Shown: positions 1 to 11,335 of the stretch, one piece after another
Numbering within the stretch: the first letter of the stretch is position 1
Layout of the letters: the number at the start of each line of letters is the position of its first letter
Program-made: the position numbers and the translations under genes
Notes under the pieces: generated by a model
The model's database searches: none
Told to the model about the DNA's origin: nothing
The model's input: the letters and a program-made list of their open reading frames with translations, nothing else
NCBI GenBank assembly: GCA_031769625.1
Contig: JAUIMM010000040.1
Span: 11,472,501 to 11,536,500, forward strand
Source of the DNA: Taudactylus pleione
Taxonomy: Eukaryota > Chordata > Amphibia > Anura > Myobatrachidae
Direction of reading: 5' to 3'
Length of the DNA stretch: 64,000 bases

Positions 1-1013
1 GCTGCCGCTTCCGGTCCATGGAGCGCTCGGAGCATCCTGTCACCATAATGCCGACCTCCATTATGTCCGGCGGCCATTTTGGGTAAGTCCTAAACATAGG
101 ACACAGTTTAGCCTCTAGTGTTTCATTAGTGGCCATTTTGGGTGAGTTCAAATCAATGGATAGTAGCAGCAGCTCAATCATCGGTGGTAAGAACATATGA
201 AAAAATGTAAAAAGATAAAAAGAAATTAGTAAAACCACCATTGGTGAATAACCATAAAGAACAATTCATCATACATATAGAAAGGAGAGTTCATACATAT
301 AAAGAATAAACAATAGAAATAACCTAACCCGCTTCATATATATATATAGATGCGTATTCTAACCACCATTCCTGGGAGGGGTCCTAAGTATATAATAAAT
401 AGACCTATAATGTGGTCATCAATATTTTTACATAAAAAATACCAATAGAAACAGTAAAAAGAGTAAAACAAACAATAAAATTAATCAATTCATAAAAACC
501 ACTTGGTTTCAAAATCAACATTTAGCCCTTTTGGTATTAATGTCCTTAATAAATCATTTTCATCTCCCCTTGTGCCAACCTAATATCCCTATCGTTTATC
601 CTCTAATTAGGTTTAATCATCCTGATGCCACAGAAAGACACTAAATTACTAACATTGCAGGCATGTGTGTTCTTAAAATGAAGGGACACATTATGAGTTT
701 CTAACCCCTTTTTAACATTTCTCACATGCTCTGCGAGTCTTTCTTTAATCATTCTAGTGGTTTTACCCACATACTGACTACAACACGAGCATTCCAGGAG
801 GTATACACAATATTTGGAGTTACACGTAATAAAGTCATCTATCGTAAAAATTTTATTAATCTGGTTGGATTTAAAATGCGTAATTTTACTCTCATTACTT
901 TTACATGTTTTACACATGCTACATGTACCACATCTGTAAAACCCTTTAGATTTAATATTAGTCATATTTAGTGGAGTCCTAATAGCACTCCTAACTACGT
1001 TGTCTTTAATGTT
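1..1013 (-). repeat. PLE 3' portion, downstream copy of a tandem direct repeat
   Basis: This stretch matches 4961-5970 in the same orientation, with an offset of 4960 bases that falls to 4957 after a 3-bp indel near 270-280. It holds the endonuclease part of a Penelope-like element and the non-coding sequence after it, read on the minus strand. The match ends abruptly at 1013/5970. Here the sequence continues into the reverse transcriptase, while the other copy jumps into inverted terminal-repeat sequence. The element continues beyond the left edge of the window. Partial tandem copies are the usual state of PLEs. Confidence 0.85.
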
Positions 1014-1179
1014 ACGAGCTTTTCTGTATAGGAACCTAGGTCGTGTTTCTATATGTTGTTCTAAAACAGGATCATTCGTTAAAATCTTCCAATGTTTATT
1101 AATAATGGCTTCAAGTTCCTTATACTGGTTATTATACTACGTAATGAAAGGGATACCCTTTTTTTCCGGTTATATTCTT
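603..1179 (-). pseudogene. PLE GIY-YIG endonuclease domain (downstream copy, broken from RT)
   Basis: This is the C-terminal endonuclease of a Penelope-like retroelement, the family that nicks target DNA with a GIY-YIG domain. On the minus strand the frame open from 965 to 603 shows a cysteine-rich linker (CGTCSMCKTC), then the GIY-YIG core seen as VYLLEC and QYVGKT, then a conserved arginine region (RLAEH), ending in a stop after KPN. Between 1179 and 966 the expected RT-to-endonuclease linker can be read in the frame of the endonuclease but is interrupted by a TAG, and it is out of frame with the RT. The RT and endonuclease were therefore once a single ORF. The cysteine motif and the domain order resemble the Neptune/Poseidon-type animal PLEs; the clade is inference. 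Confidence 0.85.
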
Positions 1180-3381
1180 CTATTCTTGAGTTTTAAAGAT
1201 AGCTGCCCTCCTATCTAATTCCTCACTTTTTCTTCTAGCTGCATCCACTAGGTCACTATTGTAACCCTTAGAGACAAAATTTTCTTTTAATATTTCCGAT
1301 TGTTGTTTGTGTACTTCTACCTCTGTACAGTTGTGCCTTATGCGTTGAAACTGGCTACTAGGGATACTCTTCAACCAATTGGTGTGGTGATTACTATCAA
1401 ACTTGATGAATGAATTACAATCTGTGGGTTTAACGTAATTCATAGTTTTTAACCGTTCACCATCCACATAGATCGTAAAATCCAGGAAATCTACCTTCCT
1501 TATATCACTAGTAAATGTAAGGTGTATATTATATGCATTACTATTGAGGTATGTACAAAAAGATTCAAGTGAAGTTTGATCACCATTCCAGACTAAAAAA
1601 ATGTCATCAATATATCTTCGCCAGGTCACCAGGCTGGCACCAAAGGTATGACCACTCCACACAAAGTGTGTCTCCCACCACGCCATGAACAAATTGGCGT
1701 AGCTCGGTGCCAGCCTGGTGCCCATTGCTGTACCTTTTAATTGCAGGTAAAATGTATTGTCATACCAGAAGAAATTGTTCTGTAGAATCATATTGATCCC
1801 TCCCACTACAAATTTCTTGTAGTCCTCAGATACGCTCTCCCCACTCAAAAAGAATTCCACAGCCTGTAAAAATAGTTCATGATCAATAACGGTATATAGG
1901 GACTTGACATCCGCAGTCACTAATATATATCCCGCTTTCCATTCTATGTCTGCAAGTTCTCTAATAATAGATACTGTATCTTTCAAATATGAAAGTGTTT
2001 TCTGTACCATCGGTTGGAGTAGGTGATCTAGATAATGAGAAAGGTTAGATAACACAGAGTTTGTTCCCGCTACAATGGGTCGACCTGGAGGTTTTTCCCT
2101 ATTTTTATGTATTTTAGGTAAAATATATACCACAGGTATAGATGGTGTATCTATTTTAATATATTCCTGAACAGTCTCCGTAATGATGTTTTTTGATGTA
2201 TATAGTTTTAAAAACACTTCCAATTTCTGAGTAATCATATTAGTGGGGTTACCCCTTAGTTTCTTATAAGTGGAGCTATCCATTAATTGTCTCATAATTT
2301 CTGCATTATATTCTTCCACATCCAAGATTACTACACTTCCCCCCTTGTCGGCGGGTTTGATCACTATCTGTTCATTATCTCTAAGAGTTTTTATAGCATT
2401 TCTTTCCTCTTTAGACATGTTCATATTTCTAATTGGTTTAAATACAACCTTCTCTAAATCATCTTTTACCAAACGTTCAAAAGATTCAATAAAACAACCC
2501 TTTTTGTGTGTGGGGTAAAAAGTGGATTTTTTCTTAAATACTGAAAAATTGTCATTTATTACATCCTGATTAGTCGTAGAACTATCATTAAAAAACCTTT
2601 TGAGAGTCAGCCTTCTTATGAACTTATTAAGGTCCACATACACATCAAAGTCATTCAAACGACTAGATGGAGTGAACTTTAGACCTCTCTCTAAGATACT
2701 CTGCTCATGCACATTTAATTGATATTGACTTAAATTATATACTTTTGTTGTGCTGCACTTCTCATCAATCTCTTTATCAGTATTGATATCCCTTTCCTTA
2801 GGAATCCCTATATCTTCTTGTCCATGTTGATTCCTTTTCCTGAAAGGTTTTTTTAATACCCCCCTCTTACCCCTTTTCTTTTTTATCGAACATATCGTGG
2901 TTTTGGGCTTGATCCTAAAAAACGATCCTCCTGTTCCAAAAACATCATATCTGTGTTTGCCTCTCCATTGATCTGTGTAATCCATACCTTCAGTTCTACT
3001 TCCAATGGGATTCCTATATGTGTACTGCCTTCCGGGGCCAAAATCCCTTTCGGATTCTATCTCTGTTTTTCTCATGCTACGATCACCCTGGTCATAGCGA
3101 CTGTTAAACCCAGTATTTCCTCTGAGACCCCATCCAGAGGGGGATCTTCTTTCTCCCTGTCTTCTATGGACCCCAGGCATTGTCCTGAATCCTTCAGGTT
3201 GGCTTCTTATGTTACCCCTATATTTCGCGGTAGGTATTCTATTATTACCATATTCCTCGAACACATTTTTATTAGTCTCTATCCCTCCACCAAAACGTAG
3301 CTCTTTTTTGGTGATGAGATGTTGTCTACCTATTTTATAATAATTTTTATCTCTTAGATATTTCTTTTTCTTTTTAATTTT
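1180..3381 (-). pseudogene. PLE reverse transcriptase
   Basis: This is the reverse transcriptase of a Penelope-like element, which copies element RNA at the insertion site. The frame is open from 3381 to the TAG at 1180; a GTG at 3264 is only a nominal start, because the frame continues upstream to a lone TAA at 3382-3384. Counting from 3264, the PLE-typical ADKGG motif lies near residue 305, PPGRPIVAGTNS near 390, the first catalytic aspartate in TADVKSLYT near 447, the GTAMGTRLAPSYANL motif near 510 and YIDDIF with the catalytic aspartates near 550. All catalytic motifs look intact. The N-terminal 130 residues are basic and low in complexity. Only the terminal stop and a frameshift after KTQE separate it from the endonuclease, so this is a fairly young copy. 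Confidence 0.9.
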
Positions 3382-3886
3382 TTAATCCCTTTCACTCTTC
3401 TCCAATCTCCACACAATTTTATCCTCTAAATCTTTATACTCCTTAGATTTTAAAAACGGATTAACCAAGGTCTTATACACTTCTATTTCTTCCTCAAGAT
3501 TTTTTAAATCTCTCTTTTTCTCTCTCATTATCAACTCCATCAAAGAAAAAGAACAAGAGTCTAAAATTTTTAAACCATTCTTCTCTAAATTCTGAGGATT
3601 CACTAGTGAATGAAGGGATTTTGTCGATCCTAAGACCCCTTGGTACCATTTTCTCGGAGCAATATTTTTCTAAGGACACCAACTCCCACCAAATGTTTCC
3701 CTCCATTAGAAGGGCATTCTCAAGTTTAAACATAACACTCTCTACATTACCATCAAATACATTTTCTTCATTAGTATTTCTAAATACTTCATTAATACAT
3801 GATTTTCTCTGTGTCCTATAAGAGAACATAATTAGGAGCAGCTGGGGACAAGAACTCAGTGCATACAATGAAACACCAAATGACAA
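3382..3886 (-). pseudogene. PLE N-terminal region, frameshifted
   Basis: Two overlapping minus-strand frames (3886-3494 and 3603-3382) read as one protein split by a frameshift near 3560. The second frame is in phase with the RT and separated from it by the single TAA at 3382-3384. The residues around KNLEEEIEVYKTLV are heptad-like and may form a coiled coil. No enzymatic motif is visible. Its position directly upstream of the RT, and the missing ORF gap, suggest it is the poorly conserved N-terminal part of the PLE polyprotein rather than a separate gene. Confidence 0.55.
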
Positions 3887-3966
3887 AACAAATATTGTTC
3901 AAATCCCCTCCGCTCCTGGACTGCAGCCTAGTTCACGCTCTGGAGCACCACACCTTCAGATACACA

Positions 3967-5352
3967 GAAAAAGAAAAGTGAGTGATTCCCCTGGCGCTGT
4001 CCTGTTGTCAGGATCACGTCTAGATATGGCCCTCAGATTCCATCAGACCCGTAAAGAAAAGAGGACTAATTAATCATCGATGGTCTATAATTCAATACAC
4101 AGGTGGAGGTAATACTCTCCACTCACCTAATTGCAAATAAATGCGTTCCTTGAAAGGTATCTTTATCTGTTAGAGATCACATAAACTTCTTTCCAATGGA
4201 AATTATACCACAATTAGAACCACGCTCACCTTAGTGCAGACATAGAAGTTCATAGAAAGGTTTCTTTGGGCTTCAGTATGAAGAAAATCCACCATACGCA
4301 TGAATATCCTTATGTATAAATTTATTCCAAAAACAGTCTTTAAAAACAATACGAAAGTTCCCACATAAAAATTTCTTAGTAGAAACACACTACCAGCCCA
4401 TAGGGAATGATTTCTCAGTCATACATCTGTATCTCACCCGGAATGAGTCACAAAAGTGAATGGCTGGACCATATAGTAGGAAAAATATGGTAAAACATCC
4501 AAATGGTGTAGTGTTCCCCCTTACTTCATTAGCACCAACGCGTTTCCGACCGCTTAGGTCCTTCCTCAGGGTGTATGGGGGTTATCTCACAAATGCACAT
4601 TTATACCCTATCCTAAAGACAGGGGCTCGGCTAAAATCAAAGCTAATAATAAAACATGGAAAAATGAACATACATATAAATCCTACCCGCAGCCTAAAAA
4701 TGGGTATCCCCAAATCCCTGCATCTATACACCTCCTAACAAGTACAATAAATATAGTCTATCACACATATATAGATACAACGTAATTATAAAACAAAAGT
4801 CTTAATTCCAGTCCATATTTTAATACATGCCATGCATGGTGGCCCATTTGCGCTGTTGGTGTGTAATCAAACACCCCCAGCTGATCTCCACTGACACATG
4901 TTTCCGGAGTGCATCTTGCTTGTCACGTGACTACCGTTTCCACGTCATGCATGTCACAAGGCTGCCGCTTCCAGTCCATGGAGCGCTCGGAGCATCCTGT
5001 CACCATAATGCCGACCTCCATTATGTCCGGCAGCCATTTTGGGTAAGTCCTAAACATAGGACACAGTTTAGCCTCTAGTGTTTCATTAGCGCCCATTTTG
5101 GGTGAGTTCAACTCAATGGATAGTAGCAGCAGCTCAATCATCGGTGGTAAGAACATATGAAAACATTTAAAAAGATAAAAAGCAATTAGTAAAACCACCA
5201 TTGGTGAATAACTATAAAGAACAATTCATACATATAGAAAGGAGAGTTCATACATATAAAGAATAAACAATAGAAATAACCTAACCCGCTTCATATATAT
5301 ATATAGATGCATATTCTAACCACCATTCCTGGGAGGGGTCCTAAGTACATAA
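3967..5352 (-). repeat. PLE terminal repeat (pLTR), left arm of inverted repeat
   Basis: This 1386-bp segment is the reverse complement of 5969-7364. It includes the 5' untranslated side of the downstream PLE copy and the 3' tail of the upstream copy, as expected for a pLTR at the junction of tandem PLE copies. A hammerhead-like motif lies inside it at 4531-4575. Short frames within it, such as 4460-4738 and 4827-5078, recur in the other arm but have no recognisable protein content and are likely non-coding. Confidence 0.85.
4531..4575 (-). ncRNA. Hammerhead ribozyme-like motif in PLE pLTR
   Basis: Read on the minus strand, the core boxes CTGAGGA and GAAA are present in the right order. CACC just before the first box pairs with GGTG after the cleavage position to form stem I. 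GACC and GGTC can form stem II around TAAGC, although a G-G mismatch sits at the stem base. ACGCGT gives the very short stem III typical of PLE hammerheads, followed by U at the cleavage site. PLE pLTRs are known to carry such ribozymes. Activity is unproven. Confidence 0.65.
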
Positions 5353-5559
5353 TAAATAGACCTATAATGTGGTCATCAATATTTTTACCTAAAAAATACC
5401 AATAGAAACAGTAAAAAGAGTAAAACAAACAATAAAATTAATCAATTCATAAAAACCACTTGGTTTCAAAATCAACATTTAGCCCTTTTGGTATTAATGT
5501 CCTTAATAAATCATTTTCATCTCCCCTTGTGCCAACCTAATATCCCTATCGTTTATCCT

Positions 5560-6015
5560 CTAATTAGGTTTAATCAACCTGATGCCACAGAAAGACACTA
5601 AATTACTATCATTGCAGGCATGTGTGTTCTTAAAATGAAGGGACACATTATGAGTTCCTAACCCCTTTTTAATATTTCTCACATGCTCTGCGAGTCTTTC
5701 TTTAATCATTCTAGTGGTTTTACCCACATACTGACTACAACACGAGCATTCCAGGAGGTATACACAATATTTGGAGTTACTCGTAATAAAATCATCTATC
5801 GTAAAAATTTTATTAGTCTGGTTGGATTTAAAATGCGTAATTTTACTCTCATTACTTTTACATGTTTTACACGTGCTACATGTACCACATCTGTAAAACC
5901 CTTTAGATTTAATATTAGTCATATTTAGTGGAGTCCTAATAGCACTCCTAACTACGTTGTCTTTAATGTTTATATACTTAGGACCCCTCCCAGAAATGGT
6001 GGTTAGAATACGCAT
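5560..6015 (-). pseudogene. PLE GIY-YIG endonuclease domain, upstream truncated copy
   Basis: A second copy of the endonuclease, in the same orientation as 603-965 and differing at several residues. It shows the same cysteine-rich linker (CGTCSTCKTC), VYLLEC and QYVGKT motifs and the same stop after KPN. No RT precedes it: the PLE sequence stops at 5970, where an inverted copy of the pLTR begins. The apparent start Met and first 20 or so residues come from antisense pLTR sequence, so the 151-codon frame is a chimera made by the junction. The domain itself contains no stop. Confidence 0.85.
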
Positions 6016-7364
6016 CTATATATTTATGAAGCGGGTTAGGTTATTTCTATTGTTTATTCTTTATATGTATGAACTCTCCTTTCTATATGTATGAATTGTT
6101 CTTTATGGTTATTCACCAATGGTGGTTTTACTAATTGCTTTTTATCTTTTTAAATTTTTTCATATGTTCTTACCACTGATGATTGAGTTGCTGCTACTAT
6201 CCATTGAGTTGAACTCACCCAAAATGCCCGCTAATGAAACACTAGAGGCTAAACTGTGTCCTATGTTTAGGACTTACCCAAAATGGCCACCGGACATAAT
6301 GGAGGTCGGCATTATGGTGACAGGATGCTCCGAGCGCTCCATGGACCGGAAGCGGCAGCCTTGTGACATGCATGACACGGAAACGGTAGTCACGTGACAC
6401 GCGAGATGCGCTCCGGAAACATGTGTCAGTGGAGATCAGCTGGGGGTGTTTGATTACACACCAACAGCACGAACGGGCCACCATGCATGGCATGTATTAA
6501 AATATGGACTGGAATTAAGACTTTTGTTTTATAATTACGTTGTATCTATATATGTGTGATAGACTATATTTATTGTACTTGTTAGGAGGTGTATAGATGC
6601 AGGGATTTGGGGATACCCATTTTTAGGCTGCGGGTAGGATTTATATGTATGTTCATTTTTCCATGTTTTATTATTAGCTTTGATTTTAGCCGAGCCCCTG
6701 TCTGTAGGATAGGGTATAAATGTGCATTTGTGAGATAACCCCCATACACCCTGAGGAAGGACCTAAGCGGTCGGAAATACATTGGTGCTAATGAAGTAAG
6801 GGGGAACACTACACCATTTGGATGTTTTTCCATATTTTTCCTACTATATGGTCCAGCCATTCACTTTTGTGACTCATTCCGGGTGAGATACAGATGTATG
6901 ACTGAGAAATCATTCCCTATGGGCTGGTAGTGTGTTTCTACTAAGGAATTTTTTATGTGGGAACTTTCGTATTGTTTTTAAAGACTGTTTTTGGAATAAA
7001 TTTATACATAAGGATATTCATGCGTATGGTGGATTTTCTTCATACTGAAGCCCAAAGAAACCTTTCTATGAACTTCTATGTCTGCACTAAGGTGAGCGTG
7101 GTTCTAATTGTGGTATAATTTCCGTTGGAAAGAAGTTTATGTGATCTCTAACAGATAAAGATACCTTTCAAGGAACGCATTTATTTGCAACTAGGTGAGT
7201 GGAGAGTATTACCTCCACCTGTGTATTGAATTATAGACCATTGATGATTAATTAGTCCTCTTTTCTTTACGGGTCTGAGGGAATCTGAGGGCCATATCTA
7301 GACGTGATCCTCACAACAGGACAGCGCCAGGGGAATCGCTCACTTTTCTTTTTCAGGCTAACTG
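5969..7364 (+). repeat. PLE terminal repeat (pLTR), inverted right arm
   Basis: This 1396-bp arm is the inverted counterpart of 3967-5352, with a 616-bp spacer between the arms. It begins exactly where the truncated upstream PLE copy ends and stops at 7364, where the flanking sequence is unrelated to the left arm's continuation into the PLE coding region. An inverted terminal piece on the 5'-truncated end of the upstream copy is a known PLE insertion pattern. Confidence 0.85.
6746..6789 (+). ncRNA. Decayed hammerhead-like motif in inverted pLTR
   Basis: This matches the motif at 4531-4575 but reads GAAATACATT where the other copy has GAAACGCGTT. Both changes are CG to TA/CA-type transitions, as expected from CpG decay. 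Stem I (CACC/GGTG) and stem II are unchanged, while the stem III pairing is weakened, so this copy is probably inactive. Confidence 0.5.
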
Positions 7365-7433
7365 TTAAGGTATTCATAGTTACCAATCAGCTTGCAGATG
7401 ACAAAGAGGTATAATTATAGGAAAACCGGGTGT

Positions 7434-7880
7434 CTAGATGCTAGTAAATTTATTAGGCCACTCTTGCAAAATGCTGGATATATGTATCATGTGGTATGTG
7501 TTACAAATTGAATTCCACATGGTAGAGTTTGTAGGAGCCTCAGGGTTCTTCCAAATGGCAGCTATAGCACAACTGATTGTCAACATTGGGAATGGATTTT
7601 GGCAGGAGGGAGTAAGAGAGAAAGTAAGAGTGGTATCAGGCATGGCAATACCAGTAATCAAGTGAATAAGATAATGAACTGGAGCCTTGAACACCTTTAT
7701 TTTGGGGCAGGATCACCAAATATGACTGAGGGTGGCACTTTTTCAGATTCTGTCCAAGACGTGTCAGAGGAAAGAAGAGAAAAGTGCATGCAAATGGGTA
7801 GGTACTATCTAAACATGCATTTGAAGGTGGTTTTTTTTTATTTCTTTAATTCTCATGCAAATGAGTCTAACCCATAACTC
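7434..7880 (-). pseudogene. L1-type LINE ORF2 C-terminal fragment
   Basis: On the minus strand, 7694-7434 reads CAIAAIWKNPEAPT, which resembles the conserved IAxxWK...PPT segment near the C-terminus of L1-clade ORF2 proteins. Just upstream, near 7700-7760, the reading PPSVIFGDPA fits the segment that usually precedes it, in another frame. Several stops interrupt the region. Together with the endonuclease fragment at 8106-8850 it suggests one L1-type element that lost its whole RT domain. The exact 3' end is not clear. Confidence 0.5.
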
Positions 7881-8105
7881 CTTCCTTGGACAATTGATGA
7901 ACCTGTTTTGCTAGTTGATTGTGAAAGACCAGAAAGCTGTATAGGTATGAAATTAGCCCATGTGAAAAATTTCCTAGCAGCAAATATTGTGGTCTATGTC
8001 ATATACCAAAGAAAGAAAAATAGAAATGTTGTATTTGAAGATATTGATAAAAATATTTGGAAGAAAGGCCAAATTTGTGACATAGGGTGGAGAAGTCATA
8101 AATCA

Positions 8106-8850
8106 TCAATAGTGGAGATAGATTCCTGGAGGGAAGAATTCCTGGAGGGAAGAATCCTTCCTTTGGACTAACAACAATCTCTGCTCTGGTGGTGGCAGCA
8201 ACAAACGACCCAAGAGAATCACATTATATAGAGCAAGCAGGATAGGGAAATGTATGTTCAGATCAGCAATATGCAGTTCCAAGGATTTAATCTCTCTCAT
8301 ATGAGCCTTCTTTTTGGAGGCAGAGATTTGGATAAAGTTACCCCAAAGTGTGCCTTTCAAAGCTACCCTATTAATAGAGTGTGAGGTCTGCTCAGGGTCA
8401 TTATGATCATGGAACTCTTGAATCAATTTGCAAATTTTATCTCCAGCATCATTTTTAGTTAACAGCAAATCATCTGCAAGCAAACAATGTTTACAGGGGA
8501 GAAGGGAGGGAAATTCAATCTCCAAAACAACAGCAGAATGGTCCGACCAGGAAACAGGGGAGATCTCTGAAACATGAAAGGCAGGAGTGGAGAAATGATT
8601 TACAAGAAACATATCAATGAATGAGTAAAGTCTATGAGAGCTGAGTAGTGTGAGAATTAGTGAGCTGGAGGATAAAGAATTCTCAGAGTTGTAGAAATCA
8701 TGAGATTTTTAGTAAGGAGAGGAGCTTTTCGGCTTACCTAGGTTAGGAGTTTGAGATTTTAGGATGGTTGAATCTATTGATGTAAGGTTCTACAACAATG
8801 TTAAAATCCCCTTCTAAGACAACTTGTTCCTTAGTGAGCTTAGACACCCT
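8106..8850 (-). pseudogene. L1-type LINE endonuclease fragment
   Basis: This is the C-terminal half of an apurinic endonuclease-like domain from an L1-clade LINE. Near 8830-8770 the minus strand reads LEGDFNIVVEP, matching the GDFN motif. The frame open from 8612 contains SDHSAVVLEI, the SDH motif that closes the endonuclease fold. It is followed by the linker RVALKGTLWGNFIQISASKK, which is typical of L1 elements between endonuclease and RT. Frame breaks lie upstream of 8612. The RT that should follow is missing. Confidence 0.7.
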
Positions 8851-10789
8851 GAGCTATAAAACTATTTTTATTATCAGTGTCAATCTAAAATATTACTTCT
8901 GTAAACATAAACAAATTAAGCAATAATGATTTGACCATCCATATGGAATATTTTAACTTTTTTTTTCTTACAAATTACGATTTCTTTAAACTCAAACTGA
9001 TTATGTGGTTGAATATACACAGAAAAGACTGGATGAAATCCATATGATTTTAATTATTTAAGTTGACTTTGTTTGCACATTCTTCAGTATGCATGCTAAT
9101 GACATCAGATCACTGCATTGTGTGATTGATTGTCCTTATCTACTTGTAGCATATTGTTCTAACATGCATTTTATGTAGCAGTGGCTGATTATGGTGTATA
9201 ATGCTAAAGAACATGAAATTTTATGGTCAGACAAGTTTATATTTTAGTTGTAGAATATATATTTTATACAGGCAAATATTGTATCAGAACTATGTGATTT
9301 TCTATTATAGTGTTGTTGATTTGCAATAAATGAGAAAAAATACCCTTATCATTATGTTTATGGAATAGCAGAGCTAATCTATATTGTTCTACTCAAGTGA
9401 ATTTAAACTTTTGCTGGAGTCATTTGGGTTTTGTAACTTTTTTTTAGAATATTTTTGCTAAAAACAAATTTATTTGCAGTCCTTTTGTAAAATATTATTT
9501 TCTATACAGATTTGTTCCTATGACCTCATATTTACAATGTTTCTATAATTGCCTAACCAATGGTTTAACTAAATTCAAACTCTACTTTTAGTAAAGCCTT
9601 TGTTAATTACATATTCTACTTCTGAGAAAAAAACTGTATAATACAGGAGAAACACATTAAGGATAATATATGACTGGTTTCCACTGGACATCCCAGAAAA
9701 CCACTAATGTCTTTGTGCTGTTGATAATGCATATGTGATGTGACCTGCATGGCATTGCTAGACTGTGGTGGAACTTCAGCAGCTATCAAGGACTCTGATA
9801 ATATTCAGCTGAGAATAGCTAGACCAGGACAACATTCTACCAAGAAGCGGAAAGCTGATCAATATTGCCATTGTATGCTGTGTTCCACTGATATTATGTA
9901 TGAGAATAATAAAATCTATGCCAGGATTAACTACATATTGAGAACTGGGCATTTCTCTTAAACTCCGGCATCACAATTTATAATCTTCTTGGCAGCTAAA
10001 AAACCTTTGTGTATTATGGACCACATGGTCCCACTGCTAACTTATTTTAAATGGGACCTGCCATATTTACAAATACCCATAGAATGCTGCAGTGACCTTG
10101 TTTTATTTTAGAAAAGAAAAAATACCAATCAGAGCTATAATATAATCATCTCGTCTTCTCTGAACATTAATTCTATTAAAGTTTACTGACTTTTTACATG
10201 TGATTTCTTATTGATATTGTAGAGCTAGAGAGAATAGACCCAATGTGGATTTACTTAATTCATCTTAATTGTGTTTAAAAATTGTGGCTACTGCTATACA
10301 AGATCTTTTGATCATTACAGATCCACCTTTTCTGTTCTACATGTGATATTTGAATGTATTTATATGTGTGAATATTTTGTCTGAGATGGTTGATTTTATT
10401 TAGTAAAATATATTTTTCTTTCTTCTGTATATGAGTAGGTTTGTCAGCAATCATTTGAAACTATTACAGCACTTCATAGAGTTTATTGCTTTACATATAG
10501 CAAATAGTAAGGGATCCCATTTGTGGCTCCCTTAATTACCAAAGGCTGAGAGCTGGTTCACACAGTATCACTCAGTGCTAAAGCCCTAAATCCATCACAG
10601 TTCTACAATTGTTATCTATGAAAGCTGAGAGCTACATACAGCTAAATATACAAAATGAGCATGGTTACTGGAGGGGGAAAATCCTATTTGTTGAACATGC
10701 GGTATGGGCCAAAACTCCAGTAAAGTTTTAAATGTTATCAAATTACTTTAATCAATCTAATTCACAAAGTAGATCAGTGAAACAATGTA
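8851..10789. other. AT-rich stretch without recognisable gene
   Basis: There are many stops in all frames and only one short frame (9740-9961) without similarity I can name. No terminal repeats, tandem arrays or RNA genes are visible. Confidence 0.6.
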
Positions 10790-11335
10790 TTTATGGGAAT
10801 CGGTATGAAATACCGATGGAGGAGATGCCGGCTGTCAGTACACTGACAGAGGCATCCCGATGGTTCGAATCCCAAGGTAAGGAATGTTCCCCTGTCCTAT
10901 TGACCCCCTAACCAAATTTTCTGTACCCTAACACTAACCCTCCCTACCCCACACCCTAAGTGTGCCTAAATCTAACCCTCCCCCTCATTGCCTAACTCTA
11001 ACCCTCCCCCCTTAGTGCCTAACCCTAATCTCCCCCCCAGTGGTGCCTGAACCAACCCTCCCCCCTATCTGGAGCCTAACCCTAACCTCCTCCCTCCTGC
11101 GGCCTAACCCTACATCCTCCTGGGGTGACTAAACCTAATCCTGCCCCCCCGTGGCTGATACTTACATTGCCCTTGTCTCCTTACAGTTGGAATGCCGGCT
11201 GTTGGGATTTCAGCGCCAGCATTCCCAGTCATGTCAAATTTCCGATGCCAGTGTTCTCTCGGTGATCAGGATTCCAGCACCAGGATTTCGGCAGCCGGCA
11301 TCCCGATCATCGGGATATTAACTACATCTCATATT
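10790..11335. mobile_element. MITE with TAACCC-rich interior, copy 1
   Basis: Imperfect terminal inverted repeats of about 38 bp bound the element: the left end reads ...ATACCGATGGAGGAGATGCC and the reverse complement of the right end reads ...ATATCCCGATGATCGGGATG. The interior is a degenerate CCTAACCCTAACCCTCCCCC-type array (about 10910-11150). There is no coding capacity. A related copy lies at 27890-28285. The superfamily is not determined. Confidence 0.6.

Noticed and set aside
4460..4738. A 92-codon plus-strand frame that recurs inverted at 6582-6860
   Set aside because: Its conservation reflects the pLTR inverted repeat as a whole. It overlaps the hammerhead motif and has no protein similarity, so it is not called a gene.
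9740..9961. Possible small gene (73 codons)
   Set aside because: No recognisable motif, no context and typical chance length for this sequence.
10910..11160. CCCTAA-like array as a true interstitial telomere
   Set aside because: Units are irregular (CCTAACCCT with CCCC spacers) and the array lies within MITE termini, so it is treated as element interior.
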